Under the pieces are notes generated by a model, which worked only from the letters and a program-made list of their open reading frames with translations, was not told the DNA's origin and made no database searches. 64,000 nucleotides of DNA from JBALVT01 sp045110675. Lineage in GTDB: Bacteria > Pseudomonadota > Gammaproteobacteria > Pseudomonadales > Halieaceae. A program made the translations under genes and the position numbers. Positions 18,348-26,658 of the stretch are shown piece by piece; position 1 is the stretch's first letter; every line of letters starts with the position of its first letter. The stretch lies in NCBI GenBank assembly GCA_045110675.1, contig JBGCGJ010000036.1, positions 74,639 to 138,638 of the forward strand. The letters are read 5' to 3'.

Positions 18348-19831
18348 GATTTAGCGACATTTGAATCGCCAATAGCGCGACCCATTCCCTCGGGTCTAAC
18401 CAATCCAGCATGAGCTTGCGCCAACTCCGCAAGACTGTCTTGCACATGCACCGCCGGATCGGCGGCACTGCGTGTTTCCATATTTACATGGATCAACATT
18501 TGCTCTGCCGTTGCCAGCAAGTTTCCATCGGCGTGAGAGAGGCGATGAAAAATGTGGAGTTTCTTGCCGGCTCCCGAAAGAATTTGCGTGGTAACGGTAA
18601 TAGGTGCCAAAGCGGCGACCTCATCGATATGCCGAATATGGGTTTCCACCGTAAAGTAAGAACCGCTGTTAGCTACGTATTCCGCATCGACGCCAATACG
18701 GCGCAGTAACACGTCCGAGGCGTCGCCAAAACACTGCAAATAGCGGCTTTCCGTCATGTGATTGTTATAGTCAGTCCAGTCGGGGGGCACGCTGCGTTTC
18801 AGTGTCAGTAGAGGCTGGCGCATATCCTCTGCATCCACTGTCACTGTTCCTTGATCGTACAGACGCTTTTCGTATTCCGCCAAGGTCTGCCCGGCACCCC
18901 AGTCGTTGATCTTTAACGCCTGCAAAATGGAGACCAGATTGTCATCGCGAATTTGCTCCAGTTCTCTAAAGGTATGATGACCCGATTGGGCGTCGGATTG
19001 ATCGGCAATTTTATTGATCAATTCATCGGTGAGTTCGGGTACATCCATCAGCTTGGTCCAGGGCCAGGACAAGCAGGGGCCGAATTGAGCGATGAAGTGC
19101 TTCATTCCCGCTTCACCACCAGCCAGCCGATAAGTCTCAAACATTCCCATTTGGGCCCAGCGCAAACCAAAACCGTACTGAATCGCTTCATCGACTTCCT
19201 GCGTCGTGGCGATACCATCTTTTATCAACCAAAGTGACTCGCGCCAGACAGCCTCGAGCAAGCGATCCGCAACAAAAGCCTCGATCTCCTTCTTAAGGTG
19301 CAGCGGATGCATGCCCAGGGTTTTATAAAACGCCATGGCGCGCTCAATAACATCAAACGAAGTCTTCTCCCCTCCTACCACTTCCACCAAGGGCAGCAGA
19401 TACACAGGGTTAAACGGGTGAGCGACAAACAATCGCTCGGGATGTGCAAGCTCTGACTGTAAATCCGTGGGAAGTATTCCTGAGGTCGACGAGGCGATCA
19501 TCACTTCGTCACCAACATGCTTCTCAACTTCGGCATACACCGACCGTTTGAGTTCGGGTACTTCGGGGACTGCCTCAATCACCAACTGTGCGCCCGCCAC
19601 TGCCTCGGCTAATGTGGCGGCGTAATCGATATCCCCTTTGAGCGGGCGCGGCGCCATCGTGAGTTTGCTACTGGCGCGATCGGCATTGGCGACAACGGCT
19701 TCTATTTTTCCGCGAGCGTCAGGCGCGGGATCATAGACCCCAACATCAATGCCATTTTCGGCCAAACGAGCTATCCAGCCCGCACCAATAACACCTGCGC
19801 CGAGCACGGCTACTTTACGAGTCACAGTCAA
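18344..19831 (-). CDS. L-carnitine dehydrogenase fused to a thioesterase domain
   Basis: 495 residues with two modules. Residues 1 to about 320 are a 3-hydroxyacyl-CoA dehydrogenase-like NAD enzyme: Rossmann loop G11-A-G-V-I-G16, then ASSTSGILPTDLQ and VAHPFNPVYLLPLVEVVGG. This is the carnitine 3-dehydrogenase (EC 1.1.1.108) branch. Residues about 345-480 are a hot-dog 4HBT-type thioesterase (DWTDYNNHMTESRYL, GKKLHIFHRL). In Pseudomonas these are separate genes, and a fused form is known from other proteobacteria, where the thioesterase acts on betainyl-CoA. The likely start is TTG at 19831 with AGGAG eight bases before. It lies 41 bases after betA, probably in one operon. The 3-dehydrocarnitine-cleaving partner is not in the window. 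Confidence 0.9.
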   Translation of the reverse strand: MTVTRKVAVLGAGVIGAGWIARLAENGIDVGVYDPAPDARGKIEAVVANADRASSKLTMAPRPLKGDIDYAATLAEAVAGAQLVIEAVPEVPELKRSVYAEVEKHVGDEVMIASSTSGILPTDLQSELAHPERLFVAHPFNPVYLLPLVEVVGGEKTSFDVIERAMAFYKTLGMHPLHLKKEIEAFVADRLLEAVWRESLWLIKDGIATTQEVDEAIQYGFGLRWAQMGMFETYRLAGGEAGMKHFIAQFGPCLSWPWTKLMDVPELTDELINKIADQSDAQSGHHTFRELEQIRDDNLVSILQALKINDWGAGQTLAEYEKRLYDQGTVTVDAEDMRQPLLTLKRSVPPDWTDYNNHMTESRYLQCFGDASDVLLRRIGVDAEYVANSGSYFTVETHIRHIDEVAALAPITVTTQILSGAGKKLHIFHRLSHADGNLLATAEQMLIHVNMETRSAADPAVHVQDSLAELAQAHAGLVRPEGMGRAIGDSNVAKS

Positions 19832-19872
19832 GGGAACTACTCCTGTTAGGGCTGTTGAAACAAACCGCGCTA

Positions 19873-21573
19873 CTAGCGCTGCTGTTCCCGATAGTTTTCT
19901 ACGGTATACACAGGAACATCCGCAGGTGGCAAAGCTACAGCACCGCGAATAATATCTGCCGCTTTTTCTGCCAACATAATCGTCGGAGCGTTGAGATTGC
20001 CGCTGACAATAGACGGCATGATCGAGGAATCTACTATGCGCAGCCCCTCAAGGCCTATCACCTTGCACTCGCTGTCGACTACTGAGAGTTCATCGCTGCC
20101 CATTTTGCAGGTACACGACGGGTGGTAGGCCGATTCAACCGCTTCACTAAGAAAGGCATTGAGCTCATCGTCGCTTTGCGCCTCTGGTCCGGGAGAGAGT
20201 TCTCTACCGCGAAATTCGGCCAGCGCCGATTGAGCAAAGATTTCCCGAGTAAGCCTTATTCCCGCTCGAAACTCCTCCCAATCCTCTTCATGGGACATGT
20301 AATTGAAACATACGCTGGGGCTTTCCTCAGCCTTGTCGGAGCGCAATCTAACCCAGCCCCTACTCTTGGATCGCATGGGTCCAACGTGCGCTTGAAAACC
20401 GTGGGAGTTGTTGGGGCTCTGCCCATCGTATCTCACCGCCATGGGGAAAAAATGGTATTGCAGATCGGGATGCTCTACACCCGCCTTGCTGCGGATAAAA
20501 CCACCGCTTTCAAAATGATTGGTCGCGCCCATACCCGTTCGGGTGAACAACCATTGCGCGCCCACCACAGCCTTACCCAGAAGATTGTAGTAGCGATAGA
20601 GCGAGACCGGTTTCAGGCACTCCATCTGCAGGTAAATTTCCAGATGGTCCTGTAGATTCTCACCGACGCCTGGCAGGGAATGCTTAGGTGCTATGCCCAC
20701 CTCGCGCAAATGTTCCTCTGGGCCAATACCCGAGAGCATAAGCAGCTGCGGGTTGTTAATCGGGCCAGAGCTTAAAATCACTTCCCGATTGGCCAGCGCC
20801 ACCCGGTCTCTACCTCGATGGGAAAAGTTCACTCCGCGAACCTGCTTACCCTCCAGTATCAAAGTTTTGGCATGTGCGCGGGTGAGTACTGTTAGGTTGC
20901 TTCGCGACCGTGCCGGTTTGAGAAAGCTCACGGCGGTAGAATTTCGAATCCCTCCTGAGGTCGTTCGATCCATAGGACCAAAGCCTTCCTGCTGATAACC
21001 ATTCATATCTTCGGTAAAGGGATAACCCGCCTGCTGAGCAGCAGCGACAAATGCTTGGTTCAAAGGGTTTTTGCCCTCGCCTCGAGTAATCAGTAACGGA
21101 CCCGAATCGCCGTGATAGTCGTTGCGACCGCCCTCCCAGGTGGAAGATTTTCGAAAGTACGGCAAACAGTGGCTATAGTCCCACTTGCTCAGGCTTTCAT
21201 CTTCCTGCGCCCAGCGATCATAATCCTTGGCATGGCCACGGATATAGACCATACCGTTAATCGATGATGATCCGCCTAACAATCGCCCTCTGGGCAAGTG
21301 CATTACCCGACCCTTCAAATGGGGTTCAGGCTCCGTGTGGTAGTCCCAGCTATAGCGAGTACCGTTCATCGGGTAGGCCAAGGCCGCAGGCATCTTAATC
21401 CGGAAATCCCAAACAGGATCACTTCCCCCGGCCTCTAACAACAAGACCCTCTTTTGAGGATCTTCGCTGAGTCGGTTGGCCAGCACACAGCCCGCTGATC
21501 CGGCACCGACAATCACATAATCGAACTGAAGGGTATCGTCGGAATTAGGGGTGCTCAATGGTCCGCGCCACAA
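19873..21573 (-). CDS. betA: Choline dehydrogenase BetA (GMC oxidoreductase)
   Basis: 566 residues following E. coli BetA closely along the whole length. The FAD loop is G23-A-G-S-A-G28, followed by MPAALAYPMNGTRYSWDY, the GMC signature LLGGSSSINGMVYIRG and NGYQQEGFGPMDRT. The C-terminal active-site pair is His484 (YHPSCTCKMG) and Asn in SGNLNAPT (526-528). The enzyme is flavin-dependent and membrane-associated and oxidises choline to betaine aldehyde. No ATG is available between the preceding in-frame stop and the FAD motif, so the start is TTG at 21573 or 21558. Neither betB nor betI is adjacent; instead the carnitine dehydrogenase fusion follows, which sets this locus apart from the classical bet operon. 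Confidence 0.95.
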   Translation of the reverse strand: MWRGPLSTPNSDDTLQFDYVIVGAGSAGCVLANRLSEDPQKRVLLLEAGGSDPVWDFRIKMPAALAYPMNGTRYSWDYHTEPEPHLKGRVMHLPRGRLLGGSSSINGMVYIRGHAKDYDRWAQEDESLSKWDYSHCLPYFRKSSTWEGGRNDYHGDSGPLLITRGEGKNPLNQAFVAAAQQAGYPFTEDMNGYQQEGFGPMDRTTSGGIRNSTAVSFLKPARSRSNLTVLTRAHAKTLILEGKQVRGVNFSHRGRDRVALANREVILSSGPINNPQLLMLSGIGPEEHLREVGIAPKHSLPGVGENLQDHLEIYLQMECLKPVSLYRYYNLLGKAVVGAQWLFTRTGMGATNHFESGGFIRSKAGVEHPDLQYHFFPMAVRYDGQSPNNSHGFQAHVGPMRSKSRGWVRLRSDKAEESPSVCFNYMSHEEDWEEFRAGIRLTREIFAQSALAEFRGRELSPGPEAQSDDELNAFLSEAVESAYHPSCTCKMGSDELSVVDSECKVIGLEGLRIVDSSIMPSIVSGNLNAPTIMLAEKAADIIRGAVALPPADVPVYTVENYREQQR

Positions 21574-21741
21574 GGATTTTGGACATTAATTATGGCTCGC
21601 ATCTTGCACCGCTCTATTATTGGAGGAGCGGAAATTCTATGAGCTTTCACACAAAATGCAACCATTAAGAACGCAGCCGTGACTCCAAGCTGCTGAAAGT
21701 AGATACTGCATACTCGCAAACCAAAAACAACGAGAGGCGCT

Positions 21742-23235
21742 ATGAATTCTTTGCAACGCTGGACTGTCCTGAGCATAGCAGGACTCCTTATCGCTTGTAG
21801 CGGGCAACAACAATTCACTTCAGAAACGCAGACACCTCAGCAATACGCCGTAGGCTCTTCAACCGTGTTTATCCACGATGAATCGCGTCCCTATGACTCA
21901 GTCGCCAATGTAAACACCGGGGTCCGCACACTGATTACAGAGCTGTGGTACCCAGTGGATCAAAGTACTATTGACCGCGACCCGTCCAAGTACGCCCGAG
22001 CGACTTACGGCGACTATGTTTTCGGCAACCCCATAATGCACAAACGGATGATGACCGAGACTACCTTCTTTCACCTCAGGCCGGACACCGTCCGCGCAGG
22101 CGTGAGCCAATCTCAGATTGACGAAGCTATCGCGGAATTGTTTTCCCGCGAAAGGGGCAGCTACATAGATGCGCCTGTTAGCAGCAGTGGCAAAAAACTA
22201 CCTGTCATTGTCATGAGCCACGGAGACGCTGGTAGCCGGTACAACATGGAAACGACTTCTGAATACCTGGCCGCCCATGGCTACCTGGTCATTGCCCCGG
22301 AACACACCGGCAACACGCCCTATGCTATGACCGGCAGTGACCCCGCACTGGCCATTGATGGCGACCCGGAATTCCAAAAGGCCATGACCTCGGTGCTGCC
22401 GCTGTTGGACAATCAAGGATCTTACGGCAGTCTTGAAACCTATGGGCAGAGCTACACACCACTTGCGGGTGAAGAGGATGTTGTAAAGACCTTGATAGAT
22501 CTGGATGCCTCATTACTACAGCGACTCAACGATTTGCGTGCGGCAATCCAAGAACTGGAACAAATGAATCGTGAGGGCCCCTTTGCGGGACGCCTGGACC
22601 TGGAGCGCATCGGTTTAATTGGGCGATCATTCGGCGGCGTGGGCACGTTGGTGGGCCTCGCGCTGGAAGATCGCTTTACTGCCGGCTTCGCTGTGGTTCC
22701 CCCAGGGTTTGCAGATGTTCGTTCAGCGTTGCCTAAGGAAGTTTTGGCCCCGGCCAACAAAGAATCTGCAATGCTTTCAGCCGACGAGCACGCCCCTTTT
22801 TATAAATTCACCAAGCCGACTTTTATTCTCAATGGTGCAGAGGATACTCTGATCATCAGGATGGGCGCTGAACAAGCTAAAGCGGCGGGCCTGTCTATGC
22901 CAAACGCTGATAATCCCCACCCGGTATTGCGAAGCACCTTTGAGACGACTGACTCACCGGTGATCTGGAGTGTACTCGCCGAATCCAATCACTCTACTTT
23001 GGGAGTATCGGGAGGCTATTGGTGGCCGGAATTAAAACCTGACACTGCCAAGCGAACCTTCGACCCGGAATCAAGCTTTAGACTTATTGATCCTGCTATC
23101 GCGCACAAGATACAACGGGAAAAGGCACTGGCATTTTTTGATCTCACCATTCGTCAGGACGAATCTGCCCGAGCCAGAGTCCTCGATCAGGAGTATTCCG
23201 AGCAGGGCCTGACACTTGAAGCCCGAAACTTCTAG
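21742..23235 (+). CDS. Lipoprotein alpha/beta-hydrolase, PAF-acetylhydrolase-like
   Basis: 497 residues with a lipoprotein signal peptide (lipobox LLIAC, Cys19). The fold has VIVMSHGDAGSRYNMETTSEYLAAHG (oxyanion region and helix, in short segments), the nucleophile elbow GRSFGG (Ser near residue 294), an acid in LNGAEDTLI and a His in ESNHSTLG near residue 417. This resembles the platelet-activating factor acetylhydrolase/dienelactone-type esterases. The protein should be anchored in the outer or inner membrane and hydrolyse esters, possibly phospholipid-derived. It is divergent from betA across 168 bases. The link to choline-containing lipids is suggestive only. Confidence 0.85.
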   Translation: MNSLQRWTVLSIAGLLIACSGQQQFTSETQTPQQYAVGSSTVFIHDESRPYDSVANVNTGVRTLITELWYPVDQSTIDRDPSKYARATYGDYVFGNPIMHKRMMTETTFFHLRPDTVRAGVSQSQIDEAIAELFSRERGSYIDAPVSSSGKKLPVIVMSHGDAGSRYNMETTSEYLAAHGYLVIAPEHTGNTPYAMTGSDPALAIDGDPEFQKAMTSVLPLLDNQGSYGSLETYGQSYTPLAGEEDVVKTLIDLDASLLQRLNDLRAAIQELEQMNREGPFAGRLDLERIGLIGRSFGGVGTLVGLALEDRFTAGFAVVPPGFADVRSALPKEVLAPANKESAMLSADEHAPFYKFTKPTFILNGAEDTLIIRMGAEQAKAAGLSMPNADNPHPVLRSTFETTDSPVIWSVLAESNHSTLGVSGGYWWPELKPDTAKRTFDPESSFRLIDPAIAHKIQREKALAFFDLTIRQDESARARVLDQEYSEQGLTLEARNF

Positions 23236-23290
23236 CCTAATCAAATAATGAAATGCGCAACGATTGTTCAAAAATGACTGAGGCTTTGAT

Positions 23291-24415
23291 GTGGCTCTAA
23301 TATTGACCTTGGCGATGACGGCGACCCTGCTTACCGCGATTGCGATTGCGATTTACTGGCGCAACCTGGAGTGCACTGGTGAGATACCCTCCTCGTTGTT
23401 TACCTTCATCGCAATTCTCTTCACCTCCGGCTTGGACGTAGGACTCATTATGTTCCCGCTGGTGGACTTCCAGGTTTACGCCGAAGAAACGGCCTATGCC
23501 TTCACAAACCCACTGGCTTTGGAGTTCGGCTTTTGGGGTTTTTTAGTCTGGGGGTTTTACTTCACCACCACGTTCTACTTTTGCATCGTTGAACCCCGGC
23601 TTAAGTTATTTGAGATTCCACTCATAAAGTGGGCCAACAACACTGTGATTATCGGCACCTGCGCTTTCACCGGTTACCTCTTTCTGGCGTACTTACCCGA
23701 CTACATTGAATCCATTGGCGACTCAGCCAAGTACGCGTTGGTTGCCACTGTGGTGCTTGTCGCGGTGGCATCCAGCACTCACATACGCTATGTAAAAATA
23801 CTCAGCCTGGGTTCCACCTGGTTGTTCTTCGCCTTGATTGGCGGAGTCTGGTGGTCATCTGCAATGGGCGTTTCGGGATTAGCACAGTCCATGTCGGGTA
23901 TCGGAGATTATTTTGCCAACATAGATCGCTATCTTTCACCTATCACCGACTATCACCAGTTCTATCTGTATTGGTGGTTTGCCTGGAGCATCATGATCGG
24001 GCAATTTGTTGCGCGTTTCGTAGGTGGCATAAAAACCTGGAAACTTCTGCTCACTCTACTTGTGGTGCCATCAATACCCATAGCAATCTGGTTTTCTGTT
24101 CTGTATTACTACTTTAGTAACGGGCTGGATGTTACCCCCGGCTGGAGGATCGCGATGGTCATTGTAGGAACCATTTTTGTGGTGAACTCTCTGGACTCGC
24201 TGATTCGTTTGTATACGCGCAATATCGGAATGACGGTGGAGCGGTTGGGTACCTTACCCTATGTGACCGCTAACTGGACGCTGCTATTTGGTTTGGTCCT
24301 GCTGTATCAATTTACACCACTAAAAATAGAGTGGTTTGGTCTCGTGGTGATCGCCATTTATATGGCCGTGTACTATTTCGTGACGACACGTCGCAAGGAA
24401 TTGGTCGCTGCCTGA
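23291..24415 (+). CDS. Short, divergent BCCT-like membrane transporter
   Basis: 374 residues and about ten hydrophobic segments. The order of motifs follows BCCT transporters: FTFIAILFTSGLDVGLIMFP stands where BCCTs have MLFSAGMGIGLMFWG, LALEFGFWGFLVWGFYF where they have ALTFFHWGLHAWAIY, and FYLYWWFAWSIMIGQFVARF matches the conserved FYWAWWxAWxPFVGxFIARI block. The last block supplies aromatic residues of the substrate site. Compared with about 500 residues in typical BCCTs, the N-terminal helices are missing and the glycine motif is degraded. The start is GTG at 23291. It lies between a hydrolase and an unknown protein. It may carry a quaternary amine or have a sensing role; activity is uncertain. 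Confidence 0.7.
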   Translation: MALILTLAMTATLLTAIAIAIYWRNLECTGEIPSSLFTFIAILFTSGLDVGLIMFPLVDFQVYAEETAYAFTNPLALEFGFWGFLVWGFYFTTTFYFCIVEPRLKLFEIPLIKWANNTVIIGTCAFTGYLFLAYLPDYIESIGDSAKYALVATVVLVAVASSTHIRYVKILSLGSTWLFFALIGGVWWSSAMGVSGLAQSMSGIGDYFANIDRYLSPITDYHQFYLYWWFAWSIMIGQFVARFVGGIKTWKLLLTLLVVPSIPIAIWFSVLYYYFSNGLDVTPGWRIAMVIVGTIFVVNSLDSLIRLYTRNIGMTVERLGTLPYVTANWTLLFGLVLLYQFTPLKIEWFGLVVIAIYMAVYYFVTTRRKELVAA

Positions 24416-24468
24416 GTTAATGAACCCGTATATTCACTTTTGAAATACGGCGATAGAGGAAATCAAAA

Positions 24469-24936
24469 ATGTCCAATACACGACTGGCCAACTGGGCTTC
24501 TGTCGCAGGAATAGTGGGAACAATCGCCACTGTTGTCGCTCTACTTTTTGTGATCAATGGTATGAGAAATAATACGGCGGCAATCACAGCACTATCACAA
24601 AATAGCCTTTTCAATGAATTGCGAGAGATAGATTTAAACACCCTGAACAACCCCGACCTTCTTTCAGTGACGAGTGGAGCAAAGGAAGGGTACCGAAACC
24701 TGACGGAAATCCAGAAAGAACAGTATAAGGTTTGGCTAGGTCTCTATGTCGACTTATGGGACCAAGCGCGCTCTCTATCGCCGGAACCTTCCACAGCGTT
24801 TGACGAGAATGATGGCTGGAATGGTTACTTCATCAAGTGGGCGCGCAGGCATGTGAGTGTCGAGGTTTGGCAGGAAATAAAATGGGGTTGGGAAGCCGGT
24901 TTTGCGGACTACGTGGAAGCGGCGATCAGCACGTGA
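24469..24936 (+). CDS. Small membrane-anchored protein of unknown function
   Basis: 155 residues, not recognised as a named family. One N-terminal transmembrane segment (about 11-30, ASVAGIVGTIATVVALLFVI) is followed by a short polar stretch and a mainly helical cytoplasmic or periplasmic part rich in Trp (VWLGLYVDLWDQ, WNGYFIKWARRHVSVEVWQEIKWGW). It follows the BCCT-like gene by 53 bases on the same strand, so co-transcription is likely. No catalytic motif is seen. Confidence 0.7.
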   Translation: MSNTRLANWASVAGIVGTIATVVALLFVINGMRNNTAAITALSQNSLFNELREIDLNTLNNPDLLSVTSGAKEGYRNLTEIQKEQYKVWLGLYVDLWDQARSLSPEPSTAFDENDGWNGYFIKWARRHVSVEVWQEIKWGWEAGFADYVEAAIST

Positions 24937-24990
24937 CAATTCTACGAGTTCTTGCAGGAACGCTAAAACTGTCGGCATGTTCGCCGCTCG

Positions 24991-25050
24991 GTGATCAATA
25001 CGAGCAATATTGCCGTGTATTATTTCGTAGCTACGCGGCGCAAGCAAATC
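24991..25050 (+). pseudogene. Remnant of a second BCCT-like gene 3' end
   Basis: The interval encodes AVYYFVATRRKQ in one frame, matching AVYYFVTTRRKE at the very C-terminus of the intact BCCT-like protein ending at 24415. Over 36 aligned bases (25012 onwards) 29 are identical. No upstream coding continuity exists, so this is a left-over tail of a duplicated or recombined gene. It abuts the end of the convergent sulfatase gene. Confidence 0.6.
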
Positions 25051-25058
25051 ACCCTCGC

Positions 25059-26627
25059 TTATCCAGGTCGTTTACCCCGAGCTTCCGCTGACGCTCTCAT
25101 CTGCAACATTTGCTGCATCTGTTGCATGATGCGATCGATACTAAAGCTGGCAGTCGCTTGCCGAGGTGGAAACTCCCGAAATGTGCTCAACCATTTCGCC
25201 ACTTCCATCTGTGTCGGCACAAACAGCCACATCTGGTCAGCAAAAAAGCGGGTATACATGCTTGAATCAATTGACGTCTCATAGGGATCTGTTCTCAAGT
25301 TGACAACCCGCGGGAAATTCAGCGCTTCCCTTGGGCCACCCCATCCTTGCATTTGGAAACCGAAATACACCTTCCAGTCATTCCAGCGTATTGCGTTGAA
25401 ATTGGCGTTGTCGTCAAAGTAGAAAAGATTCTTGCGCTTACCCGGACCTTTCCCCGCCAGCAAGTCAGTCTGATCAAATCCATCCAAGTGAACTTTAAAT
25501 GTCTTGTCGCCCGCTCGATGACCTTTCTTCAGCTTGTTAGAAATATCAGGCTCTCCCGCCGCTGCAAGAAATGTCGGCAACCAGTCTTGGTGGGAGAAGA
25601 TATCGTTGATGACTGTGCCTTCTTTGACAACACCGGGCCAGCGAATCAACGCTGGGACCCGGAAACCGCCTTCCCAGGTAGAACCTTTTTCTCCTCGGAA
25701 CGGTTCGGAACCACCATCTGGATAGGTATTAGTTTGGGACCCATTGTCAGTTGAATAGACAACAATTGTGTTGTCGTCTATGCCCAGATCTTTGAGCTTG
25801 TCCAGTAGCAGACCGACATGATAATCGTGTTCCTTCATGCCATCGGCGTACAGACCGTAACCTGAACTGCCCTGCCACTTGGGAGCCAGACGCGTCCAGA
25901 CATGCATGCGCGTGGTGTTGAACCAGACAAAGAACGGCTTTTCGTCATCGTGCGCTTTGTCGATAAACTTCAGGGCTGCGCCCATAAACTCCTCATCCGC
26001 TGTCTCCATACGCTTGCGTGTCAAAGGCCCAGTGTCTTCGATTTTTCCATCGCCGTAAGAATGGATTACGCCACGAGGTGCGAAGCGCTTGTGGAAGGCG
26101 GGATCTTTGGGGTAAAAATAAGTTTCCGGCTCCTCCTCCGCGTTCAGGTGATAAAGGTTACCGAAAAACTCATCAAAGCCGTGATTACTGGGGAGAAATT
26201 CGTCTTTGTCACCCAGGTGATTCTTGCCGAACTGTCCCGACACATAGCCATGGGGCTTGAGCAATTCAGCGATAGTTGGATCTTTAGGACTCAAACCGAT
26301 ATCGGCACCGGGCAAACCCACTTTCAATAGGCCAGTACGCAGGGGATGCTGTCCGGTAATAAATGCCGAACGACCTGCTGTGCAACTCTGCTCACCGTAG
26401 TAGTCGGTAAACAAGGCACCCTCATTGGCTATCCGGTCGATGTTGGGCGTACTGCCGCCGAGCATACCCCGGTGATAGGCGCTGATATTCGACCAACCAA
26501 TATCGTCCCCCCAAATCACCAGAATATTGGGTTTCTTACTCGCTGCTGTAACGGACGTGGTAAAAACCAGCAATAGCATTGAAAACATCAATGCCGAAGC
26601 ACGATACCAAAAGCTTGTTATCCTCAT
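25059..26627 (-). CDS. Secreted arylsulfatase (type I, formylglycine-dependent)
   Basis: 522 residues from the chosen ATG. The signal peptide ends around VTA (residue 28), then NILVIWGDDIGWSN gives the metal-binding Asp pair. SCTAGRSAFITGQ carries the sulfatase signature C-x-A-x-R, with Cys82 being the residue converted to formylglycine. FGKNHLGD and YSTDNGSQTNTYPDGG supply further active-site residues. It should hydrolyse sulfate esters in the periplasm. An in-frame ATG lies 15 bases upstream, but GGAG six bases before 26627 fixes the start. No maturation enzyme gene is nearby. It converges on the BCCT-like/155-residue pair and follows an acyl-CoA dehydrogenase gene on its own strand by 31 bases. 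Confidence 0.92.
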   Translation of the reverse strand: MRITSFWYRASALMFSMLLLVFTTSVTAASKKPNILVIWGDDIGWSNISAYHRGMLGGSTPNIDRIANEGALFTDYYGEQSCTAGRSAFITGQHPLRTGLLKVGLPGADIGLSPKDPTIAELLKPHGYVSGQFGKNHLGDKDEFLPSNHGFDEFFGNLYHLNAEEEPETYFYPKDPAFHKRFAPRGVIHSYGDGKIEDTGPLTRKRMETADEEFMGAALKFIDKAHDDEKPFFVWFNTTRMHVWTRLAPKWQGSSGYGLYADGMKEHDYHVGLLLDKLKDLGIDDNTIVVYSTDNGSQTNTYPDGGSEPFRGEKGSTWEGGFRVPALIRWPGVVKEGTVINDIFSHQDWLPTFLAAAGEPDISNKLKKGHRAGDKTFKVHLDGFDQTDLLAGKGPGKRKNLFYFDDNANFNAIRWNDWKVYFGFQMQGWGGPREALNFPRVVNLRTDPYETSIDSSMYTRFFADQMWLFVPTQMEVAKWLSTFREFPPRQATASFSIDRIMQQMQQMLQMRASAEARGKRPG

Positions 26628-26658
26628 TTTATTCTCCATCATTTTTGTTGAGAAGTGA

